Shown here in pieces: positions 1 to 7,133 of a DNA stretch of 9,981 bases. Each line of letters begins with the position of its first letter. Positions within the stretch are counted from its first letter, which is position 1. The notes beneath the pieces were generated by a model, which saw only the letters and a list, made by a program, of their open reading frames with translations, did not search any database and was not told the DNA's origin. Position numbers and translations under genes: made by a program. The stretch is from a bacterium (lineage in GTDB: Bacteria; Desulfobacterota; Binatia; UBA12015): contig JAGWVP010000073.1 in assembly GCA_018970825.1 (NCBI GenBank), positions 1 to 9,981 on the forward strand, in the 5' to 3' direction.

Positions 1-992
1 CAGCCCTTCACGCCCAGGTCGACGAGTGCCGCGGACAGGCAGCGGTCGTCCCAGCCCATGCGGTGGACGTAGCGGAGCCCCGCGGGATCGAGTCCCGCGG
101 GCGGCTCGAAGAGGGGGATGATCGTGCCGCGCGGCGGGTCGCGTCCCACCTTCCTCCACGCGCCGAGGTAGTAGAGGAGGACTGCGGCGAGGCCGGCCCA
201 GGCGGCGAGCAGGTGGCGGTTGGCCTGCAGCCAGTCGTCGCGTCGCTCGGCGTCGGTCGGCTCGCGGACGAATCCCTTCGGAAAGCTCGCGACGATCGTG
301 AGCCCCTCGAAGGCGTCGAGGGGGCGCGTCGCCTCGAAGCGGAGCGCTCCCGTCGAGTCGTCGACCTCCGAGGAGAGCGCGGCTTCGGTCGAGCCCGTGG
401 GCCCGGTGTAGCCCTCGAGCCGCACGTCCTGTCGTCGGGCGTCGAAGGGCAGCACCACGTCGGCCCGTGCCCGCTCGATCGGGAAGCGCCAGCCGTTGCC
501 GGTCACGTTCCAGTAGAGCTCGTCATGGTCGTCGAAGAAGCCGAGCTGGCGGCCGGTGCGGTAGCGGATCCGGTAGACGTGACGACCAGGCGCGAGGAGC
601 GACTTCGGGTCGCCGACGCGGATGCGCACGCCGTTGGCCGTGCCCTCGGTGTCCCACGGCTCCGGCCGGCCGTCCCGCTCGACGTCCACGACCTCGAAGG
701 GCACGCGGACCTTGGTCCCGAGCGGCCCGCCGTACTCGGTCGGGAAGTCGCGAAAGATGCCGCGCTTGATCTCGCGACCCTGCGAGGAGACCGCGATCGT
801 CTCGGTCACGTCGAGCATCCCGTCCTGCCCGACGACGATGCGCGAGGCGAAGTCCTCGATGCGCTCCTCGCTCGGGTCGGGTGCGGCGATCGTCCGCGCG
901 GCGCTCGCCGCGCCGAGTCCGAGGGCCACGAGGAGCGCGAAGAGCCGGACCGGCCCTCGCGTCCGAGGGCGGGACGGGCGTCGTCCGCTCAA
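1..992 (-). CDS. DUF2207 family membrane protein, 3' end cut off by the window
   Basis: The first 330 residues of a predicted membrane protein of the DUF2207 family, whose molecular role is not established. A basic N-terminus and the hydrophobic stretch [15 protein letters not shown] (about residues 17-31) form a signal peptide. The extracytoplasmic part carries the family hallmarks [11 protein letters not shown] (78-88) and [16 protein letters not shown] (157-172). A transmembrane helix follows at about 259-278, and then the [20 protein letters not shown] segment (283-302) typical of the cytosolic side. Family members usually reach about 550-650 residues, so the C-terminal half, often with further membrane segments, lies beyond position 1. 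The start is a TTG (990-992) overlapping the TGA stop of lemA as TTGA, which implies translational coupling. No ATG or GTG lies closer to the signal peptide. LemA and DUF2207 genes are common neighbours. The family call is strong; the TTG start is inferred. Confidence 0.9.
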   Translation of the reverse strand, partial: MSGRRPSRPRTRGPVRLFALLVALGLGAASAARTIAAPDPSEERIEDFASRIVVGQDGMLDVTETIAVSSQGREIKRGIFRDFPTEYGGPLGTKVRVPFEVVDVERDGRPEPWDTEGTANGVRIRVGDPKSLLAPGRHVYRIRYRTGRQLGFFDDHDELYWNVTGNGWRFPIERARADVVLPFDARRQDVRLEGYTGPTGSTEAALSSEVDDSTGALRFEATRPLDAFEGLTIVASFPKGFVREPTDAERRDDWLQANRHLLAAWAGLAAVLLYYLGAWRKVGRDPPRGTIIPLFEPPAGLDPAGLRYVHRMGWDDRCLSAALVDLGVKG

Positions 993-1561
993 AGCCGGAC
1001 CTCCGGCGTCGCGCGCTCGAACGCGCTCTCGACCTGGAAGAACGGCTCGATCCGGAAGCCCGCCGCGCTCGCGACCAGGTTCGACGGGAACGACTCGACG
1101 GCCGTGTTGTAGTCGCGAACGGTGCCGTTGTAGTAGCGCCGCGCCATCTGGAGCTGGTTCTCGACCTCGACGAGGCGCGCCTGCAGGTCGAGGAAGCTCT
1201 CGCCGGCCCGCAACTCCGGGTAGGCCTCGACGATCGCGAGAAGGCTCCGCATCTGGGTGGCGAGCGCATTTTCGCCGTCCTGGAGTTCCCGCGAGGCGAG
1301 CGGCGTACCACGCGAGGGAGCCACTGTGGGAGCCTGCGCGCGGAGCCGCGTCACGTTCTCCAGCACGCCACGCTCGAACTCGGCATGCCCGCGCACGACT
1401 TCGGCCAGTCGCGGGACGAGATCGTGCCGCCGCGCGAGTTGCACGTCGACGCCGCTCCACGCCTCGCGTACGAGGTTGCGGTGCCGGACGAGGCGGTTGA
1501 AGGCGAAGACGCCTCCGATGCCGGCGAGCAGGAGGAGGACGAGCGCGAACGACGTCTCCAT
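989..1561 (-). CDS. lemA: LemA family protein
   Basis: A 190-residue protein of normal LemA length. A single N-terminal transmembrane helix (about residues 5-22) is followed by a long helical domain. The family signature [20 protein letters not shown] (143-162) is clear, as are the [20 protein letters not shown] segment (31-50) and the C-terminal PFFQ motif (173-176). LemA proteins sit in the membrane with the helical domain exposed, and their biochemical role is poorly defined. They often occur with TPM or DUF2207 proteins, as here. The frame is open further upstream to about 1813, but I chose the ATG at 1561 because the membrane helix begins there and the added N-terminus would be arginine-rich and unlike LemA. 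There is no clear Shine-Dalgarno site. An extended -10 element lies just upstream, so the transcript leader would be only a few bases long. Confidence 0.93.
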   Translation of the reverse strand: METSFALVLLLLAGIGGVFAFNRLVRHRNLVREAWSGVDVQLARRHDLVPRLAEVVRGHAEFERGVLENVTRLRAQAPTVAPSRGTPLASRELQDGENALATQMRSLLAIVEAYPELRAGESFLDLQARLVEVENQLQMARRYYNGTVRDYNTAVESFPSNLVASAAGFRIEPFFQVESAFERATPEVRL

Positions 1562-1571
1562 GGCGGCCCGG

Positions 1572-1580
1572 AGAATAGCA
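1572..1580 (-). promoter_or_regulatory. Extended -10 element before lemA
   Basis: Read on the minus strand, TGCTATTCT matches an extended -10 (TGn plus a TATNNT hexamer) and ends 10 bases before the lemA ATG. Transcription would start about 3-5 bases before the ATG. No good -35 hexamer is visible at 16-18 bp, which is tolerated with an extended -10. Inference from sequence only. Confidence 0.4.
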
Positions 1581-1675
1581 CGGCCCCGCCGAGACATGGA
1601 CCGGCCGGGCGAATGCGGGGGGCCGCCGGCCCGCGGGTGGGCACGTTCGCCGGACTTCGCAGCGCGTCGTCGCGC

Positions 1676-1705
1676 TTGCCTGTCGATGGCGGTCGGGGCT
1701 ACCCT
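1676..1705 (+). promoter_or_regulatory. Promoter of the PA14 pseudogene (leaderless geometry)
   Basis: A -35-like TTGCCT (1676-1681), an 18-base spacer and a -10-like TACCCT (1700-1705) lie 5 bases before the GTG at 1711. Transcription would begin at or next to the start codon. The promoter at 8606-8635 has exactly the same spacing, which supports both. There is no Shine-Dalgarno site before 1711. Confidence 0.4.
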
Positions 1706-1710
1706 CGCCC

Positions 1711-2688
1711 GTGATCGCGCGACTCGGTCGCATCGGTCGGGGACTCGTTCGGGCCACGATCGCCCTGGCCTGCGTCGGTGCGACTGACCTCGTTCGAACT
1801 GCCGAAGGATCACGCCGCGAGCTACGGCGCCCGCGTGCGGGGCTTCGTCGTGCCGCCGACGACCGGGCTCTACACCTTATGGATCGCCTCGGACGACGAA
1901 GGGGCGCTGCTTCTCTCGCCCGACGAATCGGCGGCGAACGCCGTGCGGATCGCCTCGGTGCCGGGCTACACCTCGTGGCGCCAATGGACGCGTTACGCCG
2001 AGCAGCGTTCGGCGAAGATCCCGCTCGTCGCCGGGCACCGGTACTACCTCGAGGCGCGCATGAAGGAAGGCGGCGGCGGGGACCACCTCTCGGTCGCCTG
2101 GTCCGGGCCGGGCCTCTGCGGACCGGTGCCGGTGCCCGCGTCCGCATCGGTCGAATTCGCGACCCCGCAGTCGTCCTGCCCGCCGGTGCCGCGCGTCGGC
2201 TGCGCCGCGGCGCCGAAGAGCCAGGTGCTGCTGGCGGCCGCGGTGGACGCGCGAGGCGGACGGCTCCAGTGGAAGTGGGACAAGGGGACGGCGTCCCCGG
2301 GCGACTTCGGCTCACCGGTCGCGACCACCACGACGACCGTCTGCGCATGGGACGACCGGGGGTTGCTCGAGAGCGCGGTCGTCCCGCCGGGAGGACCTGC
2401 GGCACGCGTCCCTGCTGGAAGTCGTCGACGCGTGGTCACGCCTACGCGGACAAGGCGAGGGGCACCGACGGCGTGGGCAAACTCTCGCTGCTCGGATCGA
2501 CGATGCCCGCCAAGGGGTCCGTCCAGGTGGATGCGCGCGGCGCCGCGGTCGCGCCGTCGCTCCCGGTGCAGGGGGCGCTCGTGGTCCAGGTCGCGAACGA
2601 CGCGAACACGAACTGTTTCGGCGCGACCTACCCGACGGCGTCGGCGAAGACCTCCACGACGACGCAGTTCAAGGCACAGAGGCGCTGA
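1711..2688 (+). pseudogene. Frameshifted secreted PA14-domain protein with C-terminal beta-rich module
   Basis: Three pieces in two frames make one recognisable gene. A GTG at 1711 starts a signal-peptide-like segment ending in IALACVGA (to about 1782). The following frame, from about 1778, encodes most of a PA14 domain, a carbohydrate-binding-type beta module of secreted proteins. Visible pieces include [62 protein letters not shown] and AWSGPG. The first 30 or so residues of a usual PA14 domain (the part with the REVWTGI-like strand) are absent, and the signal peptide is out of frame with the rest. A linker and a module with LQWKWDKG and VCAWDD follow. At about 2393-2395 the reading must move to the first frame, where TCGTRPCWK leads on to GKLSLLGSTMPAKGSVQVDA and the stop at 2686-2688. 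One missing base in the GGAGGACC stretch explains the second break. It is either a decayed gene or carries a sequence error; the first break looks like a real deletion. Confidence 0.75.
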
Positions 2689-2692
2689 GGCG

Positions 2693-2718
2693 GCCTGCCC
2701 GCGGCGTCAGCGGCAGGC
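2693..2718. terminator. Possible bidirectional hairpin between convergent genes
   Basis: GCCTGC (2693-2698) can pair with GCAGGC (2713-2718), with further CGC/GCG pairing inside around a one-base bulge. The hairpin lies just after the stop of the plus-strand pseudogene and covers the stop codon of the convergent heme-protein gene. No T-run follows on either side, so intrinsic termination is uncertain. In DNA this GC-rich, a stem of this size can arise by chance. Confidence 0.3.
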
Positions 2719-5367
2719 GGTGCGGCTCGCATCTCCGTCGCAGCGCGGACGCACCGCCCCGGGCCCGTTCCACGCGACCGTCGTGCAAGCGGGGGATGCG
2801 CCGAGGAACACCGACGCGGTCATCGCGGCCGGGCCGGGGAGGGCTCGCGTCGCCCCGCTCGCGCGCAGCGAGATCGAGAGCCGCCCGCCGCCCAGGTCGC
2901 GCACCACGACCTGCCGCACGCCGTCGTGCGCGCCGGTCGCGTCGACGAACTTCCACCGGTTTCCGGCCGCGGCCGAGGTCCAGCCGGCCCCGCCGGGGAT
3001 GGTCGCGTCGAGCACGCCGTCGACGACGACGCGGAGGCCGCTCGACGCGGGTGAGCCGCCGCCTGCCCCGGCCGACAGCTGCGCCTCTCCGGAGAGCACG
3101 AGTTTCCATGGGCTCGCCGCGACGCGCAGCACGGGGCGCGCGAGCGCGATGCCGCTCGTGCACGTGGAGCCGCCGCCACCCCCGCCGCCCGTGCCGGCCT
3201 TCCATGACTGCAGCAGGGCGTGCAGCGCCGCCGGCTCGTTGGTCGGCTCCGTGTCGCCGGTCTGGCTCGCGGTGTTGATGCCGTGGCAATTCGCGCAGAC
3301 GCGAACCTCGCCCGACTGGAGGCTCACCCAGTTGCGCTCTCGGACGACGGGCGTCCCGGCGCCGTCGACGAGCTGCCAGGAGAGCGCGCGTCCCGCGGGG
3401 ACGATCGCCGCGACCGAGCCGTCGGGCGACACCGCGACGCTGCCCGCGGGCCCGCCCTGGGGCTCGGAGACGCCGGTCGCGTGCATGGCGCGCGCGAGCA
3501 CGCGGCGCCCCGGCTGCGGCGAGTCGACGCCGCCGTAGCCGCGCAGCGCGTCGGCCTGGAAGACCTGCAGGTGGGCGACGTCGTAGACGGTGCCAGGCGC
3601 CCCGATCGACTGCACGCCGCCGGGCACGCGGAGGTTGAACGGCTGCTGGCGGTCGGAGCGGTCGCGCTGGGTCACGTCGCGGCTCACGATCAGCGCGAGC
3701 CCGCGCTCGCGCAGCCAGGCGCGGAACTCGGTCACGTCGACGCCCTCGTCCGCGAACACCGTGCTCTCGATCGCGGGGAGCGGCACCTGCCGGGTGGGCG
3801 GCTTCGTCCGGGCGACGACCTCGACGGCGTCGAGCTCCCAGAGGTTTCCCGAGAAGCTCGCGGGCTCGTCGGGCGTCCACCACGTGATCGACTTGGAGAG
3901 ACCGGGCGTGAGTGCCGCGCCGGCACCGAGGAAGGCGCCGTTCGACTGCAGCTGCTTCAGGCGAAAGGCGTAGTTCCAGGCGGGTGCCTGGGTCGTGCCC
4001 GTGTTGGCGAGCTGGCCGGTCGCGGCCGTGTGCGACGCGACGATCGACCCGTCGGAGAGCGGGAGCGGATTGCGGAAGTAGCCGGTCGCCTGCGGGACCT
4101 GCGCGTCGTTCCGCGTGGGCGTGACGGCGACGAGCGTCATCGCGTCGGGGTTCGTGCCCGGCGTGCCGCCGGTCAGACGCAGGATCACGCCTCCGGAGCC
4201 CGTGCCGAATTCCGGGGCGTTCGTCGCGAGGTACTGGCCCGGGTGCGTGGGGTCCTCGCGCAGGTGGAGCAGTCCGCCGTCGCCGCCGATCTCGAGCTGG
4301 TTCGCGTGGAACGAGGGCGGCACGTCGTAGGTCAGGTTCGGGTCGGTGAGGAAGCTGCCGTCGGTGTAGGTGCCGCCGAGCTCGTGGCGTCCCACGTGGT
4401 TCAAGGTCTCCTCGCCGGTGCCGTCCTCCTCGATCTGCCAGGGGAAGAACTGGTTGAACGTGTGGAGCGAGAGCGCGGACGACCAGGCCGGGTCGTTCAC
4501 GGAGCGCGGCTCGGGGAAGACCTCGGCCCCGGCGACCGCCGTCGTCTTCGTCGCGGAAGCGGACTCGCCCGCCCAGGTGAAGGCCCCGTAGGCGGCCGCG
4601 ACCCCGGCCGCGTCGCCCTGCTGGTCGCGCTGCAGGTGGTCCCAGCGCGTGAAGACGACCCGCCCGAAGGAGTCGAGGGACACCGACATGAGACCGCTCG
4701 GGGCGTGCTCGAGGAGCCGCAGGTCGCCCGTCTCCTCGTCGAGCGACCAGAGGCCGGCGACGGTCGGCGCGGACTCGTACTCGTCGCGCTGCGGGTAGAG
4801 GTGGGTCTCCCCGGTCGGCGTGCGGTCGGACACGAAGAGGATCCGGCCGTCGGTGCCATAGGCCGGCGAGACGTTGTTGTAGGCCGGCTGGCCCGCGATC
4901 TTGCGGATCTGCGCGGCCTGGCCCGTGCCGAGTCCGGTCACCTCGTAGACCTGCCAGAGGAAGGTTCCGACCTGGTAGCGCTGGGTCGGTGCGCCGACGA
5001 CCATCGAGAACAGCGCCTTCGTGCCGCTCCAGTGCACGCACGGCTCGCGCACCGCGATTGCGTTCGCGCCCTGCTGTCCGGCATTCCCGTAGCCCGCCTC
5101 GGCGGTGAGGAATCGCAGGCTGCCGTCGGTCGCCCGCAGGACGAGGTCGCCGCCGCGGGGGGCGGCCTCCATCGTCGGGACGTGGTTCCCGAAGGCGCTC
5201 GTCACGGAGCCGAAGCTGCCGGCCGGTACCTGGGTGACGAACAGGATCGGGTTCGGGGCGGCCTGCGAGGTCGACGCGATGCACGCGAGTGCGGCGAGCG
5301 CGGTCGAGAAGGTCCGCGCGACGGAAGGCCGCGTCGGGGCTCGGTCTCGGGGAATCCGGATCCTCAT
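2707..5367 (-). CDS. Secreted beta-propeller protein with one c-type heme site (HzsA-like architecture)
   Basis: An 886-residue exported protein. The basic N-terminus and hydrophobic stretch at about 20-36 end in STSQA, a plausible signal peptidase site. Residues about 38-480 contain TolB/WD-like propeller strands, for example DGRILFVSDRTPTGETHLYP (173-192) and FGRVVFTRWD (234-243). A region around 480-690 leads to RNWVSLQSGEVRV and then CANCH (691-695), a CxxCH site for covalent heme c. A propeller followed by a short segment and one CxxCH resembles the layout of hydrazine-synthase alpha-like proteins of unknown function; I do not claim hydrazine synthesis. A glycine run (727-733) joins a C-terminal beta-rich module (about 735-886) with four cysteines. 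The ATG at 5367 is supported by GGAGG with 6-base spacing. The gene stands alone, convergent to the PA14 pseudogene, and no other cytochrome or heme-maturation gene is nearby. Its substrate is unknown. Confidence 0.85.
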   Translation of the reverse strand: MRIRIPRDRAPTRPSVARTFSTALAALACIASTSQAAPNPILFVTQVPAGSFGSVTSAFGNHVPTMEAAPRGGDLVLRATDGSLRFLTAEAGYGNAGQQGANAIAVREPCVHWSGTKALFSMVVGAPTQRYQVGTFLWQVYEVTGLGTGQAAQIRKIAGQPAYNNVSPAYGTDGRILFVSDRTPTGETHLYPQRDEYESAPTVAGLWSLDEETGDLRLLEHAPSGLMSVSLDSFGRVVFTRWDHLQRDQQGDAAGVAAAYGAFTWAGESASATKTTAVAGAEVFPEPRSVNDPAWSSALSLHTFNQFFPWQIEEDGTGEETLNHVGRHELGGTYTDGSFLTDPNLTYDVPPSFHANQLEIGGDGGLLHLREDPTHPGQYLATNAPEFGTGSGGVILRLTGGTPGTNPDAMTLVAVTPTRNDAQVPQATGYFRNPLPLSDGSIVASHTAATGQLANTGTTQAPAWNYAFRLKQLQSNGAFLGAGAALTPGLSKSITWWTPDEPASFSGNLWELDAVEVVARTKPPTRQVPLPAIESTVFADEGVDVTEFRAWLRERGLALIVSRDVTQRDRSDRQQPFNLRVPGGVQSIGAPGTVYDVAHLQVFQADALRGYGGVDSPQPGRRVLARAMHATGVSEPQGGPAGSVAVSPDGSVAAIVPAGRALSWQLVDGAGTPVVRERNWVSLQSGEVRVCANCHGINTASQTGDTEPTNEPAALHALLQSWKAGTGGGGGGGSTCTSGIALARPVLRVAASPWKLVLSGEAQLSAGAGGGSPASSGLRVVVDGVLDATIPGGAGWTSAAAGNRWKFVDATGAHDGVRQVVVRDLGGGRLSISLRASGATRALPGPAAMTASVFLGASPACTTVAWNGPGAVRPRCDGDASRTACR

Positions 5368-5417
5368 CGCCGACCTCCGTCTTCGTCGCCCCCTGCGGAG
5401 CCCTTCTCCTCAGAGGT

Positions 5418-5461
5418 GTGCGACCGTCCCGGGAGCGTCCCCGCCGCCCGGGCAGCCGCAC
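5418..5461. repeat. Imperfect inverted repeat in a divergent intergenic region
   Basis: The left arm GTGCGACCGTCCCGGG (5418-5433) and right arm CCCGGGCAGCCGCAC (5447-5461) are inverted copies with a few mismatches around a 13-base centre. The repeat lies in the 223-bp gap (5368-5590) between the heme-protein gene and the LLM oxidoreductase gene. It could be an operator or a hairpin in the heme-protein leader. The inner CCCGGG parts are self-palindromic, which weakens the case. I recognise no known riboswitch core here. Confidence 0.35.
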
Positions 5462-5535
5462 GGATCCGACTCGCCGAAAGAGCCTGCCGCATGTCCGGAG
5501 AAACGTGAAGGGGGCGAGGGGCCTCCCGGCCTCGA

Positions 5536-5564
5536 TTGAAAGCCGTCGCCCCCGGCCGTACTTC
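5536..5564 (+). promoter_or_regulatory. Sigma-70-like promoter of the LLM oxidoreductase gene
   Basis: TTGAAA (5536-5541), a 17-base spacer and TACTTC (5559-5564) form a reasonable -35/-10 pair about 26 bases before the ATG at 5591. The predicted start near 5571 leaves a leader of about 20 bases that contains the GGAGG Shine-Dalgarno site at 5581-5585. Confidence 0.4.
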
Positions 5565-5590
5565 GACCGGGTCTCCTCTCGGAGGTCCCG

Positions 5591-6601
5591 ATGAAACTCG
5601 GCATCCTGCTCTTTCCCTCTCCCGGCGGCTCCGCTGCGCTCGCGCGCATGGCCGAGACGATGGGCTTCGACAGCCTGGTCTTCGCCGACACGCAGAACCT
5701 GACCCCCGAGGTCTGGGGTCAGCTCATGCTCGCCGCGCGCGACACCGAGCGGATCGAGCTCGGTACCGGCGTGACGAACCCCGGGACCCGCGACGTCGCC
5801 GTGACGGCCTCGGCCGCGCTCGCGCTGCAGGTCGAAAGCCGCGGCCGCGCGGTCTGCGGCATCGGCCGGGGCGACTCCTCGCTCGGAAAGATCGGTCGCG
5901 CCCCGGTGCCGGTCGCCGACTTCGAGGTGTGCCTGCGCCGGCTCCAGGGATACCTGCGCGGCGAGGTCGTCGATCGCGACGGGACGCCGAGCCGCCTGGA
6001 GTGGCACGGCGACGCGGCCGTCCCGAAGGTCCCGGTCGAGGTCGCCGCCACCGGCAAGCGAGTGATCGAGGTCGCGGCGTGTCACGCCGACCGAATCGTG
6101 TTCGCGATGGGCGCCGACGAGGAGCGCCTCGCCCGCGCGATCGAGACGGCGAGGCGGGCGGCGACGGAAGCCGGTCGCGACCCCGACGCGATCGAACTCG
6201 GCGCCTGGGTGAACGCGGTCGTCCACCCGGATCTCGCCGCGGCACGCGCGGCGGTTCGGGGCGGACTTTCGGTCTTCGCGCACTTCTCGGGCTTCGAGGG
6301 CATGAAGCCGGAGGCGATGGAGCCGGGTCTGCGCGAGGCGGCCCTTCACCTCCGCGAGCGGTACGACATGGCCGGTCACGCGCTCGCCTCCTCGTCGCAC
6401 GCGCGCGCGCTCGACGACGACTTCGTCGACCGCTTCGGCATCGTCGGCCCGGTCGAGACCGCACTGCCGCGCTTCGAGCGGCTCGCGGCGCTCGGCCTCG
6501 ACTTCTGTCGCGTCGTCCCCGGATCGCGCGACGCCCCGATGGAGGTCGTGAGTTCGTCGCTCGTGACGCTCGCCTCGGTGGTGCGGCCCGGCGTGGCCTG
6601 A
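5591..6601 (+). CDS. LLM-class (luciferase-like) F420-type oxidoreductase
   Basis: A 336-residue cytosolic enzyme of the bacterial luciferase-like monooxygenase superfamily (TIM barrel), close to the usual length. It starts with MKLGILLFP (barrel strand 1), then has MGFDSLVFADT (24-34), the loop GTGVTNPGTRDVAVTAS (58-74) and GRAVCGIGRGDSSL (85-98). The last two are typical of members that bind F420 or FMN and resemble methylenetetrahydromethanopterin reductase-like proteins. A later VAATGKRVIEVAA segment (151-163) matches the conserved strand before the cofactor phosphate site. The substrate cannot be read from sequence. The ATG at 5591 has GGAGGT upstream and a promoter candidate at 5536-5564. 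The gene is monocistronic, flanked by a divergent gene and a convergent operon. Use of F420 rather than FMN is inferred from family resemblance. Confidence 0.9.
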   Translation: MKLGILLFPSPGGSAALARMAETMGFDSLVFADTQNLTPEVWGQLMLAARDTERIELGTGVTNPGTRDVAVTASAALALQVESRGRAVCGIGRGDSSLGKIGRAPVPVADFEVCLRRLQGYLRGEVVDRDGTPSRLEWHGDAAVPKVPVEVAATGKRVIEVAACHADRIVFAMGADEERLARAIETARRAATEAGRDPDAIELGAWVNAVVHPDLAAARAAVRGGLSVFAHFSGFEGMKPEAMEPGLREAALHLRERYDMAGHALASSSHARALDDDFVDRFGIVGPVETALPRFERLAALGLDFCRVVPGSRDAPMEVVSSSLVTLASVVRPGVA

Positions 6602-6628
6602 GACGGGCGCCGTCGTCGAGCGGAGCGC

Positions 6629-6652
6629 CGCGTTCGCCCGGGGCGAGCCGCG
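6629..6652. terminator. Bidirectional hairpin between convergent genes
   Basis: CGCG (6629-6632) and TCGCC (6634-6638) pair with GGCGA (6642-6646) and CGCG (6649-6652), leaving a 3-base CGG loop and a small internal bulge. It lies in the 57-bp gap between the convergent stops at 6601 and 6659, where a shared terminator would be expected. There is no T-rich tail, so it may act as a transcript-end barrier rather than a classical intrinsic terminator. Confidence 0.4.
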
Positions 6653-6658
6653 CGCTCT

Positions 6659-7093
6659 TCAGCGTACGACGAGCGCCGCGCCGGCGAGCATGACGAAGAT
6701 CCCGGCGATCCGGCTGCCGTCCATCGGCCGGTGCACGGCTCCGAGCAGCCCGAAGTGATCGATCGCGGCCGCCAGCAGGAATTGGGAGACGAGGATCAGG
6801 GTGAGGCCGCGGCCCGCACCGAGGCGCGGGACGACGAAGCCGATCGCGCCGACGATGAGGAGTCCCAGCACGCCGTTGGTCCACACCCACCAGGGGAGGT
6901 TCGCCGCCCCCTTCGTCTCGAGCCCGCCCGTCGCGAACGCGAGCAGGAGTGCCACGAGCCCGCCGCTCGCGTAGGTGAAGGTGACGCTCGTCCTCGTTCC
7001 GAGCGCGGTGTCGACGATCCCCATGCAGTGGGCCTGGAGGGTGATCGCGAGGCCGCCGACGAGCGCGACGAGCGGATGCAGGAACTCTCTCAT
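6659..7093 (-). CDS. Small DMT-family membrane protein (YdcZ/DUF606 type)
   Basis: A 144-residue hydrophobic protein with about five membrane segments: roughly 7-24, 38-57, 69-88, 95-113 and 128-143. Length, topology and motifs fit the DUF606/YdcZ branch of the drug/metabolite transporter superfamily: the first helix GGLAITLQ with the following MGIVDTALG, then TFTYASGGLVALLL and the LILVSQFLLAAAIDHFGLLG segment. These are half-size transporters, often presumed to work as dimers or pairs, and their substrates are mostly unknown. The ATG at 7093 comes 40 bases after the zwf stop on the same strand, so it is probably the second gene of a zwf transcript. No convincing Shine-Dalgarno site is visible. 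The family call is good; the transport substrate is unknown. Confidence 0.87.
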   Translation of the reverse strand: MREFLHPLVALVGGLAITLQAHCMGIVDTALGTRTSVTFTYASGGLVALLLAFATGGLETKGAANLPWWVWTNGVLGLLIVGAIGFVVPRLGAGRGLTLILVSQFLLAAAIDHFGLLGAVHRPMDGSRIAGIFVMLAGAALVVR

Positions 7094-7133
7094 GCGGCCC
7101 GGATGCCAGAGGCCGGACGACCTGTCGAGCGGC

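Noticed and set aside
63..1112. A 349-codon open frame on the plus strand
   Set aside because: It is antisense to the DUF2207 gene, whose hallmark motifs are clear on the minus strand.
2707..5367. A true hydrazine synthase alpha subunit and anammox metabolism
   Set aside because: Only the general layout is similar, no beta or gamma subunit genes are nearby, and a single CxxCH is present. The resemblance supports a family relation at most.
3220..5508. A 762-codon open frame on the plus strand
   Set aside because: It is antisense to the heme-protein gene, with composition typical of a reverse-strand shadow and no signal peptide or motif.
5368..5590. A c-di-GMP, cobalamin, TPP or glycine riboswitch in the heme-protein leader
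   Set aside because: The leader contains GGGACG-like and GAGG fragments, but the conserved core sequences of these classes are not present.
2669..6400. A 1243-codon open frame on the minus strand
   Set aside because: It is very rich in Arg, Ala, Gly and Pro, has no recognisable domain and overlaps both the heme-protein gene and the LLM gene in other frames. Long stop-free shadow frames are expected at this GC content.
5591..6601. An F420-dependent glucose-6-phosphate dehydrogenase working with the nearby zwf
   Set aside because: The enzyme is in the same superfamily, but I see no diagnostic motif for that activity and it is transcribed in the opposite direction from zwf.
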